Notes under the pieces: generated by a model | Seen by the model: only the letters and a program-made list of their open reading frames with translations | Database searches by the model: none | What the model was told of the DNA's origin: nothing | Assembly (NCBI GenBank): GCA_947448625.1 | Contig: CANFOT010000004.1 | Location: 1-64,000, forward strand | Origin: Burkholderiaceae bacterium | Lineage (GTDB): Bacteria > Pseudomonadota > Gammaproteobacteria > Burkholderiales > Burkholderiaceae | DNA: 64,000 nt | Reading direction: 5' to 3' | Translations under genes and position numbers: made by a program | Shown: positions 8,989 through 19,730 of the stretch, piece after piece | Position numbering within the stretch: position 1 is the first letter of the stretch | Layout: each line of letters begins with the position of its first letter

Positions 8989-11226
8989 ATGGCTTCAGAG
9001 AAATCAAAGATTATTTACACGCTGACAGACGAAGCGCCAGCATTGGCGACCTGTGCATTTTTGCCGATCATTCGCACCTTTACATCACCGGCTGGAGTGC
9101 AGATTGTAACGAGCGACATTTCGGTTGCAGCACGAATCTTGTCAGAGTTCTCTGATTGCTTAACTGCAGAGCAGAAGGTTCCGGATAATTTGGCTGAATT
9201 AGGTCGCATGACCTTGTTGCCAGACACGAACATCATTAAATTGCCCAATATCAGCGCTTCAGTTCCTCAGTTGCTCGCCGCAATTAAAGAATTGCAGGCT
9301 AAGGGTTACAACATCCCTGATTTTCCGGATGATCCTAAAAACGATGCTGAAAAAGCGATTCGTACTCGTTACTCCAAATGCTTGGGTAGTGCAGTAAACC
9401 CAGTATTACGCGAGGGTAACTCTGATCGCCGTGCACCAAATGCGGTTAAGCGTTACGCCCGCAAGAACCCGCACTCCATGGGTGAATGGAGTCAAGCTTC
9501 CCGTACGCACGTATCTCATATGCATGGTGGCGACTTCTACGCAGGTGAGAAGTCAATGACTATGACTAAAGCATGTGATGTCAAGATGGACTTAGTCACT
9601 AAGAGTGGCAAAACTATTGTTTTGAAGCCGAAAGTCTCTTTGCTTGCTGGCGAGATCATTGACAGCATGTACATGAGCAAGAAAGCACTCTGCGAGTTCT
9701 ATGAAAAAGAAATCGAAGATGCTTATAAGACTGGCATGATGTTGTCCTTGCACGTGAAGGCAACGATGATGAAGGTATCGCATCCAATCGTGTTTGGTCA
9801 CGCAGTCAAGATTTTTTACAAAGATGCATTTCAGAAGCACGCTAAGTTATTTGAAGAGCTGGGTGTTAATGCCAACAATGGTATGAGCAGCCTCTATGAC
9901 AAGATCAAAACTTTGCCAGAATCCAAGCGCGAAGAAATTATTCAAGACTTACATGCCTGTCATGAACACCGTCCAGCATTGGCGATGGTTGATTCTGCCA
10001 AAGGTATTACCAACCTCCACTCACCAAGCGACGTGATCGTCGATGCATCGATGCCAGCAATGATTCGTGTTGGCGGCAAGATGTGGGGTGCTGATGGCCG
10101 CTTGCATGACACTAAGGCCGTGATTCCAGAAAGTACTTTTGCTCGTATTTACCAGGAGATGATTAATTTCTGTAAGACCCACGGTAACTTTGACCCAACT
10201 ACTATGGGTACTGTGCCAAACGTAGGCTTGATGGCTCAGCAGGCTGAAGAGTACGGTTCACACGACAAGACTTTTGAAATCCCCGAGGCTGGTGTGGCTC
10301 GTATTGTTGCTGATGATGGCACAGTATTGCTGGAGCAAAATGTCGAAGAGGGTGATATCTGGCGTATGTGCCAAGTTAAAGATGCACCGATTCGTGACTG
10401 GGTGAAGTTGGCTGTAAACCGTGCACGTTTGTCGGGCACTCCAGCAGTTTTCTGGTTGGATGAGTACCGTCCACATGAAGCTGAACTCATCAAGAAGGTT
10501 CAAACTTATTTGAAGGATTACGACTTAACTGGCGTAGATATTCAGATCATGTCTCAGACTCGCGCAATGCGCTATACCTTAGAGCGCATCATCCGCGGTA
10601 AAGATACTATCTCTGTGACCGGAAATATTTTGCGCGATTATCTGACTGACTTGTTCCCAATTATGGAACTTGGTACCAGTGCAAAGATGCTATCTATCGT
10701 GCCTTTGATGGCAGGTGGCGGCCTCTTCGAAACTGGTGCGGGCGGTTCTGCTCCTAAGCACGTTCAGCAATTGGTTGAAGAGAATCACTTGCGTTGGGAT
10801 TCTTTGGGTGAGTTCTTGGCTTTGGCTGTTTCCTTGGAAGATATCGGCGACAAGACCGGCAATCAAAAAGTGAAGATTTTGGCTCGTACTTTGGATGAAG
10901 CAACGGGTACATTGCTGGATAACAATAAGTCACCATCACCACGTACTGGTGAGTTAGATAACCGCGGTAGCCAGTTTTACTTGGCGATGTACTGGGCTCA
11001 AGCTTTGGCTGCACAAACCGAAGATAAAGAATTACAAGCCCACTTTGCTCCGATCGCAAAATCCTTGGTGGATAACGAGCAAAAGATCATTGCTGAGCTC
11101 AAGGCGGTTCAAGGTAAGTCGGCTGATATCGGCGGTTACTTTGTTGCAGATTCTGAGAAGTGCAAGGCAGTAATGCGTCCAAGCCCAACCCTCAATGCAA
11201 TCTTGAAGGATGCGCGCGCGGTTTAA
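8989..11226 (+). CDS. icd: NADP-dependent isocitrate dehydrogenase, monomeric type
   Basis: 745 aa; [24 protein letters not shown]..., [29 protein letters not shown]. Confidence 0.97.
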   Translation: MASEKSKIIYTLTDEAPALATCAFLPIIRTFTSPAGVQIVTSDISVAARILSEFSDCLTAEQKVPDNLAELGRMTLLPDTNIIKLPNISASVPQLLAAIKELQAKGYNIPDFPDDPKNDAEKAIRTRYSKCLGSAVNPVLREGNSDRRAPNAVKRYARKNPHSMGEWSQASRTHVSHMHGGDFYAGEKSMTMTKACDVKMDLVTKSGKTIVLKPKVSLLAGEIIDSMYMSKKALCEFYEKEIEDAYKTGMMLSLHVKATMMKVSHPIVFGHAVKIFYKDAFQKHAKLFEELGVNANNGMSSLYDKIKTLPESKREEIIQDLHACHEHRPALAMVDSAKGITNLHSPSDVIVDASMPAMIRVGGKMWGADGRLHDTKAVIPESTFARIYQEMINFCKTHGNFDPTTMGTVPNVGLMAQQAEEYGSHDKTFEIPEAGVARIVADDGTVLLEQNVEEGDIWRMCQVKDAPIRDWVKLAVNRARLSGTPAVFWLDEYRPHEAELIKKVQTYLKDYDLTGVDIQIMSQTRAMRYTLERIIRGKDTISVTGNILRDYLTDLFPIMELGTSAKMLSIVPLMAGGGLFETGAGGSAPKHVQQLVEENHLRWDSLGEFLALAVSLEDIGDKTGNQKVKILARTLDEATGTLLDNNKSPSPRTGELDNRGSQFYLAMYWAQALAAQTEDKELQAHFAPIAKSLVDNEQKIIAELKAVQGKSADIGGYFVADSEKCKAVMRPSPTLNAILKDARAV

Positions 11227-11260
11227 GCTATTGAACTTCAGTAAATGAAGTTGGTTCTAC

Positions 11261-11292
11261 AAAAAAGGCAAATCGTTTGATTTGCCTTTTTT
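11261..11292 (+). terminator. intrinsic terminator of icd
   Basis: AAAAAAGGCAAATC-GTTT-GATTTGCCTTTTTT. Confidence 0.9.
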
Positions 11293-11401
11293 CTTATGTT
11301 CTTCCTTTTGGGTGAAGATGGCGGCTCAGCAATAAATCGGTAAGCGTAGGAGAATAGGCGTATTGGTATTGTTGACTTAAATCTATCAAGGAGACTTTGA
11401 T

Positions 11402-12364
11402 ATGGGCTCAAACGATCAGAAGCGACTTTCTCAGGAAATTACTCCGAAGGCGGTTTTTGAGGGGCGTCGCGACTTAATTAAAAGTGCTGCTGCAGGGGCT
11501 TTTGGTCTGGCGCTTGCGCCTTGGTTCTCACGGGATGCGCTGGCTAGTAACTCCCAAAAGCTGCTTGCTACACCCAATCCAAGCTACGTACTTAAGGAAG
11601 AGTCGACTAGTTATAAGGATGTAACTGGTTACAACAACTTTTATGAGTTCGGGACCGATAAATCGGATCCAGCTGCTTATGCCGATAGTTTGCAAACTCG
11701 ACCATGGTCTATCACGATTGAAGGTCTAGTGAAAAAGCCAATGACTCTAGATATAGATGCGCTATTAAAACTTGCCCCAATGGAAGAGCGCATTTATCGC
11801 ATGCGCTGTGTCGAGGGTTGGTCCATGGTGATTCCATGGGATGGCTACTCCTTATCCAAATTACTCAATCAGGTTCAACCTTTAGGCTCAGCTAAATATG
11901 TGGAATTCGTTTCCTTGGCGGATCGCAAGCAAATGCCAGGCGTTAAGAGTCGCATTATTGAGTGGCCTTATCGAGAGGGTTTGCGCTTGGACGAGGCGAT
12001 GAATCCCTTGACCCTCCTGACTTTTGGTCTTTATGGCGAGGCCTTGCCTAAGCAGAATGGGGCGCCGGTTCGCATTGTGGTGCCCTGGAAGTATGGCTTT
12101 AAAAGTGCTAAATCGATTGTCAAAATTCGTTTAACAGAAGAGATGCCCAAGACTAGCTGGAGCCAGTTTGACTCACGAGAGTATGGGTTTTATTCGAACG
12201 TCAATCCTTTGGTAGATCACCCGCGCTGGAGTCAGGCGACCGAGCGTCGCATCAGCGATTCTAAGGGCGTCTTTGCCCCCAAAATAAAAACGCAAATGTT
12301 TAATGGGTATGGCGATCAAGTCGCAAGCATGTATAGCGGTATGGATTTGAAGAAATTCTATTGA
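11402..12364 (+). CDS. msrP: protein-methionine-sulfoxide reductase catalytic subunit (molybdopterin)
   Basis: Tat-like [40 protein letters not shown]. Confidence 0.95.
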   Translation: MGSNDQKRLSQEITPKAVFEGRRDLIKSAAAGAFGLALAPWFSRDALASNSQKLLATPNPSYVLKEESTSYKDVTGYNNFYEFGTDKSDPAAYADSLQTRPWSITIEGLVKKPMTLDIDALLKLAPMEERIYRMRCVEGWSMVIPWDGYSLSKLLNQVQPLGSAKYVEFVSLADRKQMPGVKSRIIEWPYREGLRLDEAMNPLTLLTFGLYGEALPKQNGAPVRIVVPWKYGFKSAKSIVKIRLTEEMPKTSWSQFDSREYGFYSNVNPLVDHPRWSQATERRISDSKGVFAPKIKTQMFNGYGDQVASMYSGMDLKKFY

Positions 12365-12387
12365 TGCCAAGTGATCAGTAAAGCCTG

Positions 12388-12975
12388 ATGAAGTTATTCA
12401 TTTTCTTGCTGGGCCTCTTGCCTCTAGATCGTTTGGTATGGCTCGGCTTTACTGACGGCTTGGGGGCAAACCCGATTGAATTCATTACCCGGTCGACTGG
12501 AACTTGGGCGCTAGTTTTCTTATGTTTGACGCTAGCGATAACGCCATTGCGCTTGCTAACCAATTCAACGGCATGGGTTCGCTATCGCAGAATGTTGGGC
12601 TTATTTAGTTTTTTCTATGCCTGCTTGCATTTTGGAATTTGGCTTTGGCTAGATCAAAATTTCGATCTAGCAGAAATGCTGAAAGATGTATTGAAGCGGC
12701 CATTTATTACGATGGGCTTTATCAGCTTTGTTTTGCTCATTCCATTGGCTCTAACTTCCACCCATTGGGCGCAAAGAAAGCTTGCCCGTCGCTGGGCGCA
12801 ACTACATCGCTGTATTTATCTGATTGCCTGTACTGTGATACTTCACTATTGGTGGCATAAGTCAGGCAAGAATGATTTGGATACTGTGATGGTCTATGCA
12901 GCTGTTTTACTATTGCTGTTATGTTGTAGGATTCCTTATGTCCGCAAGATCCTGACTAGACGATCCACCATTTAA
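12388..12975 (+). CDS. msrQ: protein-methionine-sulfoxide reductase haem-binding subunit
   Basis: downstream of msrP; TGTWALVFLCLTLAITPLR...RRMLGLFSFFYACLHFGIWLW. Confidence 0.95.
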   Translation: MKLFIFLLGLLPLDRLVWLGFTDGLGANPIEFITRSTGTWALVFLCLTLAITPLRLLTNSTAWVRYRRMLGLFSFFYACLHFGIWLWLDQNFDLAEMLKDVLKRPFITMGFISFVLLIPLALTSTHWAQRKLARRWAQLHRCIYLIACTVILHYWWHKSGKNDLDTVMVYAAVLLLLLCCRIPYVRKILTRRSTI

Positions 12976-12987
12976 TCCATTTTTCTT

Positions 12988-13563
12988 ATGACCCAGTTTT
13001 TGCATCTTCGTACTGCACTCATTTCCATATTGGGCTTATTGCTTATTTGCATCGGCTCCTCTCAAGCGATGGCCCAGCAAGGCGACCAAAATGTGAAGAC
13101 CATAAAGGCTTTAGATGTTCCTCGCTATCTTGGTACTTGGTATGAGATTGCCAAGTCTCCGAACTGGTTTCAGAAGAAGTGTGTTTCCAACACCAAGGCC
13201 ATATATACCGCCAGACCTGATGGCAATCTTCGAGTGCTTAATAGCTGCAAAACTGCTAGCGGAGAAATATCGGAGGCAGAGGGCTTGGCTCGCCAAATTG
13301 GCGCCAAGAATTCGGCAAAATTAGAGGTACGTTTTGCCCCTGAGTGGCTTTCATTTCTACCATTGGTCTGGGGTGATTATTGGGTGATCGATTTGGATCC
13401 GCAATATCAGGTAGCGGCGGTAAGCGACCCTAAGAGAGAATATCTTTGGGTACTATCCAGAACCCCTCAGTTAGATCCCAAAGTATATGAAGATCTATTG
13501 CAGCGCTTGAAGCAGCAGCATTTCGATATTCAAAAACTTGAATTGACCTCTCAGAAAAATTAG
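12988..13563 (+). CDS. lipocalin family protein (Blc-like)
   Basis: LDVPRYLGTWYEIAKSPNWFQKKC...; signal peptide. Confidence 0.9.
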   Translation: MTQFLHLRTALISILGLLLICIGSSQAMAQQGDQNVKTIKALDVPRYLGTWYEIAKSPNWFQKKCVSNTKAIYTARPDGNLRVLNSCKTASGEISEAEGLARQIGAKNSAKLEVRFAPEWLSFLPLVWGDYWVIDLDPQYQVAAVSDPKREYLWVLSRTPQLDPKVYEDLLQRLKQQHFDIQKLELTSQKN

Positions 13564-13564
13564 C

Positions 13565-14503
13565 ATGACTGTGAAGCGGATTGGTAATTACCTGCTCCCG
13601 CCCGGAATCGATATCTTCGAGCGGGGCTGGTTATCAGCAAACAATATTTTTCTTTACGGTGACGCAGATGTTTCTTTAGTTGATACTGGCTACTGCGCTC
13701 ATCAACAGCTCACAGTGGATCTGGTATCGAATGCACTGAAACAGCATGGCTTATCGAGCCTAAACAAAGCGGTGAATACCCATCTACATTCGGATCATTG
13801 TGGTGGTAATGCGGCTTTATCAACGGTATTTGATTGCGAGATTTGGATACCAGAAGCAGAGGCAATTGCAGTCCAAGATTGGGATGAAAATTTGCTGAGC
13901 TTTCGGCAATTGGGACAGGATTGCCCGCGCTTTTCTCACCACGGGCTGCTTGTGCCAGGTGAGGAGATCGTGTTGGGCCCTTATCGCTGGCAAATTCTTG
14001 CGGCTCCAGGCCATGACAACCATTCGATCATGTTGTATCAGGAGCAATATCAAATCTTGATTTCCGCCGATGCATTATGGGAGGAGGGCTTTGGAGTCAT
14101 CTTCCCTGAGCTCTGGGGTGAAGGTGGCTTCGAAGAGGTCGCAAAGACACTGGAGCTTATTGAAGGGCTCCCAGTTGCCTTGGTAATCCCAGGACATGGA
14201 AAACCTTTTACCGATGTTCAGCAGTCGATTGAAATTGCAAAATCTCGTCTTGATTACCTTTCAGGCGATGTTGAGCGTAATGCCCGTCATGGCGCCAAAG
14301 TGCTCTTAAAGTACAAGCTGCTGGAGTGGCGTAGTCGGGAGTTGGTAGGGGTAAATCAGTGGATTAGAAGTACGCCAGCCTTAGAAAGTATTCGCAAACA
14401 AATGAATCTGTGTGCTGAGGATTTTCAAGATTGGTTAGTGCAGGCTTTGGTGAAATCGAAAGCTGCAGTGATTCAGCAGGGTCATCTCGTGAATCTTGAT
14501 TAA
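13565..14503 (+). CDS. MBL-fold metallohydrolase
   Basis: NTHLHSDHCGG; APGHDNHS; IPGHGKP. Confidence 0.9.
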   Translation: MTVKRIGNYLLPPGIDIFERGWLSANNIFLYGDADVSLVDTGYCAHQQLTVDLVSNALKQHGLSSLNKAVNTHLHSDHCGGNAALSTVFDCEIWIPEAEAIAVQDWDENLLSFRQLGQDCPRFSHHGLLVPGEEIVLGPYRWQILAAPGHDNHSIMLYQEQYQILISADALWEEGFGVIFPELWGEGGFEEVAKTLELIEGLPVALVIPGHGKPFTDVQQSIEIAKSRLDYLSGDVERNARHGAKVLLKYKLLEWRSRELVGVNQWIRSTPALESIRKQMNLCAEDFQDWLVQALVKSKAAVIQQGHLVNLD

Positions 14504-14511
14504 ATTGCTGC

Positions 14512-15345
14512 TCAGAAATTAAACGATAACTTGCCGTAAAAAGACCAGTTATAGATGGGGTAGCTTTGAATTAGCTCCTTACTTGCCCCAAGTGCAAATA
14601 AGAAATTTTTGTTAAGGCGATGGGTCACCATGGCATCCAATGGTACGAACCAGCCCCCGCCACCCCCGGTATTCCAGGAGATACCGTTTTCATCCCAAAA
14701 CCGAATTTGAGTATCTGGCGAAATATTAAATCCAAGCGTGGGGAAAATATTCAGGTTACGCGCTAGGGGTGGCTGGTTGGGATTATTGGCAAACGAATTG
14801 CCCTTGGTATCAAATCCATACATGTAACGTAAAAGCGGTGAAAAGTCTGAGAGGCGCGAATCACTTCCTTTTGAAGGTACATACACAGTGCCAATTTGAG
14901 GCCCCGCCGCCCATTGCCCATTATTGCCAAATGGAAAGATAATCCGACCACCCAAAGTGCCTTCCCAATTCTTGAGCATGCTGGGGTGATTTCCCCAGAT
15001 GGTGAGCATTGTGTTTCCAGCGTTATAGGTTCCAGATGACTGTTCTGGAAGGGTCGGACCATAAGTCGATACATAGGAGGTATCCAGTCTCATGGTGCCT
15101 CGCCAGTGGTCAAACTGAAGGGGTTGGTAGTAACGCAATTTGAGAGTATCGCTTTGCGTTTGCTCTCCAAAGGTGTTGTGATAGCCCCAAAATTCCAGTA
15201 CCCGTTGGCTTGAGTATTGATCGGCTGCTGTCTCTAGGTTTAAAAAGCCTTCTGAGAACTTGCTTCCTTGGGCCATGACCCCTCCCATTGATCCCAGCAG
15301 GATCAATGGGGTAAGGAGATGAGCAAGAATCCGCAGCAATGTCAT
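14512..15345 (-). CDS. outer-membrane/transporter-like hypothetical protein
   Basis: signal peptide; aromatic-rich beta-barrel-like, C-terminal FYGKLSFNF. Confidence 0.5.
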   Translation of the reverse strand: MTLLRILAHLLTPLILLGSMGGVMAQGSKFSEGFLNLETAADQYSSQRVLEFWGYHNTFGEQTQSDTLKLRYYQPLQFDHWRGTMRLDTSYVSTYGPTLPEQSSGTYNAGNTMLTIWGNHPSMLKNWEGTLGGRIIFPFGNNGQWAAGPQIGTVYVPSKGSDSRLSDFSPLLRYMYGFDTKGNSFANNPNQPPLARNLNIFPTLGFNISPDTQIRFWDENGISWNTGGGGGWFVPLDAMVTHRLNKNFLFALGASKELIQSYPIYNWSFYGKLSFNF

Positions 15346-15398
15346 ATACGCAGTAATATAAATGACTCAGTCAATTATAAAAAATAAGTAGAGAGAAT

Positions 15399-16169
15399 AT
15401 GGAACATACAGTTTTAATAACCGGCGCAACTGCTGGATTTGGGGAGGCTACCGCTAGACGGTTTCTGGCAAATGGCCATAAAGTCATTGCGCTAGGAAGG
15501 AGAGTGGAGCGTCTAGAAGCGTTGAAGGCATCCCTTCCTGGGGAGCAGCAGAAAAAATTATTGACCTTGGCCGTGGATGTTTGCGATAGTGCAAAAGTGG
15601 ACGGTCTTGCTGCTACCTTGCCACCCGAGTTTGCAAATGTGACAGTGCTAGTGAATAACGCAGGGCTCGCCTTGGGTTTAGAGCCGGCACACCAAGCATT
15701 TCTCGGGGATTGGGATCGGATGATTGATACCAACATTAAAGGCTTGGTGCATATGACTCGTGCTTTCTTGCCAGGGATGGTTGATCGTCAATGTGGTCAC
15801 GTGATTAATCTTGGCTCTGTAGCGGCGAACTATCCTTACCCGGGCGGCAATGTGTACGGAGGAACTAAGGCATTCGTACAGCAATTTAGCTTGAACTTAA
15901 GGGCAGATTTAATTGGCACGCCAGTACGGGTTACTTGTGTTGAGCCTGGCATGTGCTCTGGAACCGAGTTTTCGAATGTGCGCTTTAAGGGTGATGACGA
16001 TAAGGCTGGCAAGGTCTACAGTGGAGTTAAGGCGTTAAGCGCAGATGATGTTGCGGAGGCAATTTACTGGTCGGCTAACTTGCCAAGCCATGTCAATATT
16101 AATTCAGTCGAGCTGATGCCAGTGCAGCAAGCCTTTAATGCGTTTAATGTTCACCGTGGTGAGTTTTAA
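15399..16169 (+). CDS. SDR family oxidoreductase (YdfG-like)
   Basis: VLITGATAGFGEATARRF; NNAGLALG; YGGTKAFV. Confidence 0.92.
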   Translation: MEHTVLITGATAGFGEATARRFLANGHKVIALGRRVERLEALKASLPGEQQKKLLTLAVDVCDSAKVDGLAATLPPEFANVTVLVNNAGLALGLEPAHQAFLGDWDRMIDTNIKGLVHMTRAFLPGMVDRQCGHVINLGSVAANYPYPGGNVYGGTKAFVQQFSLNLRADLIGTPVRVTCVEPGMCSGTEFSNVRFKGDDDKAGKVYSGVKALSADDVAEAIYWSANLPSHVNINSVELMPVQQAFNAFNVHRGEF

Positions 16170-16175
16170 GGAAGC

Positions 16176-16715
16176 CTAGACTGTAGGCTTCCATTTGTAG
16201 AACTTGGGATAGGCGCGCATCACTACAGGCCCGTCAAAGTCCCAAGATTTACAGGTCCCCAAATAGAGTGGCGGTTTATTGTCATCTGGATCAAATAGCG
16301 CACCGGGTATAGACTGAAAAGCGGCTGTAGCAATATTACTTAGCAGTTCTCGCAAGTGCGTACACCCCTTAATGCCGCCAAGATGTTCATTAATAGTCTT
16401 GCGCCAGCCTTTGCCAAGGCGTGCTCCAATGAGTGCGGCCATTGGAGGTATCACTTGCGGACATTCTGGGTGAGGGTGGCTATCCATCGAAACTTCAATT
16501 GCTTGAATTACTAATTCAGTGTTTACAGTAAGGCGAACCCACATATCGTGAAAAGCCTGCCCTGGTTCCCAGGTTTTCCCGCCGGTAGTGAAGGCCTGAA
16601 ATTTAAAGTCTCGTAAATGGGCTTCAATGTCCCACAAGCCGTCCTCCCGAGCATAGCCCTGAAAAGTAATTTCACGCGTGTGGAGTGGGTTTCTAGGTGC
16701 TGGGGTTGAAAGCAT
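16176..16715 (-). CDS. DUF2889 domain protein
   Basis: HTREITFQGYAREDGLWDIEAHLRD...CTHLRELL. Confidence 0.85.
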   Translation of the reverse strand: MLSTPAPRNPLHTREITFQGYAREDGLWDIEAHLRDFKFQAFTTGGKTWEPGQAFHDMWVRLTVNTELVIQAIEVSMDSHPHPECPQVIPPMAALIGARLGKGWRKTINEHLGGIKGCTHLRELLSNIATAAFQSIPGALFDPDDNKPPLYLGTCKSWDFDGPVVMRAYPKFYKWKPTV

Positions 16716-16816
16716 GGTGGTAATAAATAGTGTGCAGATAAGAAGTAAGGATAAATAATAACGGCTTCAATTCACAGTCGCTCGCTAAGTTAGCTTTGTA
16801 GTATTCTCGGCAACAT

Positions 16817-17551
16817 ATGGCCAAACCAATTTCCCTCGAAAAAATACTATTTAGCCAAGGTTTTGGCACTAGACGTTATTGCAGCGATTTAGTGTATGCC
16901 GACCTTGTCAAGGTGAATGGTGTTTTGGCGGAAGATCCGGAAGAGCGAATTGCTACTGAGGGATTGATGCTCAGCGTAGAGGGTAAAGATTGGGAGTTCC
17001 ATGAAAAAGCCTATATCGCCTTTAATAAGCCGCCAAACTATGAGTGCTCCCATAAAACCACGCATCATCCGAGTGTTTATAGCTTATTGCCTAAGCCTTT
17101 TGTAGAGCGGGGCTTGCAATGTGTTGGGCGCCTAGATTTCGATACGACTGGTCTCATTTTAATTTCTGATGATGGTCAGTTTATTCATAAGATGACTACG
17201 CCAAAGAAGAATATTGGCAAGGTGTATGAGATCACTACACCTGAACCCATTACCCAAAAACAGATCGAACACTTGCTTAACGGCGTCGTGTTGGATGATG
17301 ATCCGAAGCCTTGTTTTGCAACAGCATGCAAGCAACTGGGCGAGAACATCTTGGCAATGACGATTGTTGAGGGTCGTTACCATCAAGTAAAGCGGATGAT
17401 GGCTGCAGTAGGAAATCATGTTGCCAAGCTACATCGTACAGAAATTGGGCAATATGTCATGCCCACTGATTTGGCCGAGGGTGAGTGGCGCTGGCTCTAT
17501 CCAGAAGATTTACAAAAGCTATCTAAGAGCGTGGATTCGCCAATTGCCTAA
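16817..17551 (+). CDS. rsuA: 16S rRNA pseudouridine(516) synthase
   Basis: S4-like N-terminus; GRLDFDTTGLILISDDG; EGRYHQVKRMMAAVGNHV. Confidence 0.9.
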   Translation: MAKPISLEKILFSQGFGTRRYCSDLVYADLVKVNGVLAEDPEERIATEGLMLSVEGKDWEFHEKAYIAFNKPPNYECSHKTTHHPSVYSLLPKPFVERGLQCVGRLDFDTTGLILISDDGQFIHKMTTPKKNIGKVYEITTPEPITQKQIEHLLNGVVLDDDPKPCFATACKQLGENILAMTIVEGRYHQVKRMMAAVGNHVAKLHRTEIGQYVMPTDLAEGEWRWLYPEDLQKLSKSVDSPIA

Positions 17552-17846
17552 AGCCCGGCTACTTGCAAATGATTTTGATTTTGCAAAGACACTGCCTGAG
17601 TGGCAGATAAATCTTGCTACTCAAGAGTTGGAGCGGATCTTCGTGTTTAAAGACTTCAAGGATGCTTTTCAATTTATGACGCTGTGTGCCAGCTTGGCCG
17701 AAAAATTAGACCACCATCCAGATTGGTCTAATTCTTGGAACAAGGTTTCAGTTCGATTGAGTACCCATTCAGTGAGGGCGTTGACTGAGATTGATATCAC
17801 CATGGCAAGAGCCATGGATCAATTTGCACTTCAAGTTTTAGACTAA
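17544..17846 (+). CDS. 4a-hydroxytetrahydrobiopterin (pterin-4a-carbinolamine) dehydratase
   Basis: FKDAFQFMTLCASLAEKLDHHPDWSNSWNKVSVRLSTHS; TTG start at 17544 overlapping rsuA end is proposed. Confidence 0.8.
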   Translation: MPKARLLANDFDFAKTLPEWQINLATQELERIFVFKDFKDAFQFMTLCASLAEKLDHHPDWSNSWNKVSVRLSTHSVRALTEIDITMARAMDQFALQVLD

Positions 17847-17852
17847 CCCGCC

Positions 17853-18071
17853 TTACTGAACTTCCTCATCTTCTTCATCTTCAGAGCTGATACTCATGAG
17901 GATGGTAGCTAATAAGCCATAAACAACTTCAGTTGCGATCATGCCATCTTCATCAAGCTCATCAATTAGATCGTTCAAACAATCTTCTGTGGGCTCATTC
18001 AATAGCGTCATGGCGCATTGGCAACCATAGTCAAAATCTTCGTCGTTTTGGGTTTGATTATCGTTGGTCAT
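17853..18071 (-). CDS. small acidic hypothetical protein
   Basis: 72 aa, C-terminal SSEDEEDEEVQ; plausible upstream RBS. Confidence 0.55.
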   Translation of the reverse strand: MTNDNQTQNDEDFDYGCQCAMTLLNEPTEDCLNDLIDELDEDGMIATEVVYGLLATILMSISSEDEEDEEVQ

Positions 18072-18126
18072 ATTAATCCTTTAAGTGATGCTGCAGAATA
18101 GCAAAGAAAGTCTCACTAGCCCAGCT

Positions 18127-18675
18127 CTATTCCTTCACTAGCGCTAGAACTTCCTTGAAGGCTGGGTTTTGAGCTGTCTTTAGCCATTCAAATCCCAGCA
18201 TCTCTGCGGTAATGAGTCTTGCTCCGGTGCTTGCCAGTCGGTCAAGTGCGATTTGCTTATCTAACGCTCCCCTTGAACCAACGCCATCAACCACTACCGA
18301 AACATCATATCCCTCATCTATCAGCTTGAGTGCTGTTTGCATGAGGCAAACGTGGGTCTCGCAACCCATGAGAATGCATTGCTGACGATTGCTAGGAATG
18401 ACTTCAATGAGGCCATCTGCGCAAGCGTTGAAATGCTCCTTGCTAATAGTTGTGCTGCAAAAGGACTTAATAGATTCGATATTGCTCCCTAAGCTCTTTG
18501 GACTTTGCTCCGTACCAACAATGGGAATTTCTAGTAGTTGGGCAATCTTTGCTATTCGTATGCATTGACGCACTACATCTTCGCCTTGATCGATCGCTGG
18601 CATGAGGCGAGCCTGTAAATCAATCAAGATCAGAATTGAAGATTCGGAATCAATCCGACTGAATTTTTTTGTCAT
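18127..18675 (-). CDS. isochorismatase family hydrolase
   Basis: ILILIDLQARLMPAI...CILMGCETHVCLMQTAL. Confidence 0.92.
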   Translation of the reverse strand: MTKKFSRIDSESSILILIDLQARLMPAIDQGEDVVRQCIRIAKIAQLLEIPIVGTEQSPKSLGSNIESIKSFCSTTISKEHFNACADGLIEVIPSNRQQCILMGCETHVCLMQTALKLIDEGYDVSVVVDGVGSRGALDKQIALDRLASTGARLITAEMLGFEWLKTAQNPAFKEVLALVKE

Positions 18676-19223
18676 GATTTATCTTGCAGCAACAGAGTAA
18701 CGATTTTAAAGTCTGGATCATCATCTGCACTAGAAATCTGAAACCCTAAATCAGCAACCAGATGCAACATCTTGGGGTTACCACTCAAGACATATCCAAC
18801 CATTTCTTGTAGGTCATGTTCTTTTGCATGCGCAATAAGATCAAGCATGAGATGCGTGCCTATACCGTGTTCGGTATGAGTATCACTAACACTAAGAGAG
18901 AATTCGCAAATCTGTTGATTGGGTGGAGTCACATAGCGTGAAATCCCAATAATTTCCTCTGATCCATTATGAGTTTGAATAACTGCAACCAAAGCCATTT
19001 CATTTACATAGTCCAAGTGCAGTATGTCATCGAGAAAATCGTCGGGCAGCTTAGAGATGGCATGGGCAAATCTGAGGTAGCGACTTTCAGGGGAGAGGTT
19101 GTTAAATAGGCCAATAATTCGCTCACGATCATTGATTTGTATAGGACGAATCAGGTAATCTCCGCCATTGCCTAGTGTATAGATCTTCTTTGGAAATGGG
19201 GTTGATAGATTCATGGGTATCAA
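18672..19223 (-). CDS. GNAT family N-acetyltransferase
   Basis: IRPIQINDRERI...GIGTHLMLDLIAHAKEHDL; overlaps next gene (operon). Confidence 0.88.
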   Translation of the reverse strand: MIPMNLSTPFPKKIYTLGNGGDYLIRPIQINDRERIIGLFNNLSPESRYLRFAHAISKLPDDFLDDILHLDYVNEMALVAVIQTHNGSEEIIGISRYVTPPNQQICEFSLSVSDTHTEHGIGTHLMLDLIAHAKEHDLQEMVGYVLSGNPKMLHLVADLGFQISSADDDPDFKIVTLLLQDKS

Positions 19224-19360
19224 TGGGCTATGGCTTGATGCTTTAGGATACCTTTTATATATGTTTGTTTAAAGTCTTTTGGTCCTAAAATGGATCTCTG
19301 GCTATCTTGGAAGAGTTCGAATCATTGTCGTGGCTTTTTCCTAAACATAATTAAGAAAGC

Positions 19361-19681
19361 GTGATGCATATTTCAACCCAGTTCAGAGCGATTTATTTTT
19401 CAGGCCTTGCTTTTGGTTTTGTGCTTCCGATTGCTGCTGTTGCGCAAACGTTCTCCCCCTACACTCCTGAACAAATACAGCAATTCAATCATCAACCAAT
19501 TGCACCTATAGAGACTCCAGAGGGCGCAGTCTATTTGGAAGCTCCCCCTGTTAGCGTGAAGCCAAATACGTCATTAGATTCTCGCTATGTTAAAAATCCA
19601 GATGGAGAGGAGCAGGCTGAAGCCCAGGGCGAAGAATCAGCTGCACCATTTGAGCCAATCTCCCCAACCTTCACCTTCTAG
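19361..19681 (+). CDS. small exported hypothetical protein
   Basis: hydrophobic N-terminus with VAQTFS cleavage-like region. Confidence 0.5.
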   Translation: MMHISTQFRAIYFSGLAFGFVLPIAAVAQTFSPYTPEQIQQFNHQPIAPIETPEGAVYLEAPPVSVKPNTSLDSRYVKNPDGEEQAEAQGEESAAPFEPISPTFTF

Positions 19682-19730
19682 CCATAGCCAGCTGTTAATA
19701 TCACTTCTACATTTTAGAAAAGAGTTATTT

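Noticed and set aside
9015-11059. Antisense ORFs across icd (9015-9248, 9592-9840, 10236-10503, 10754-11059)
   Set aside because: They lie opposite an unambiguous icd gene, have no recognisable motifs, and are expected shadow ORFs in codon-biased DNA.
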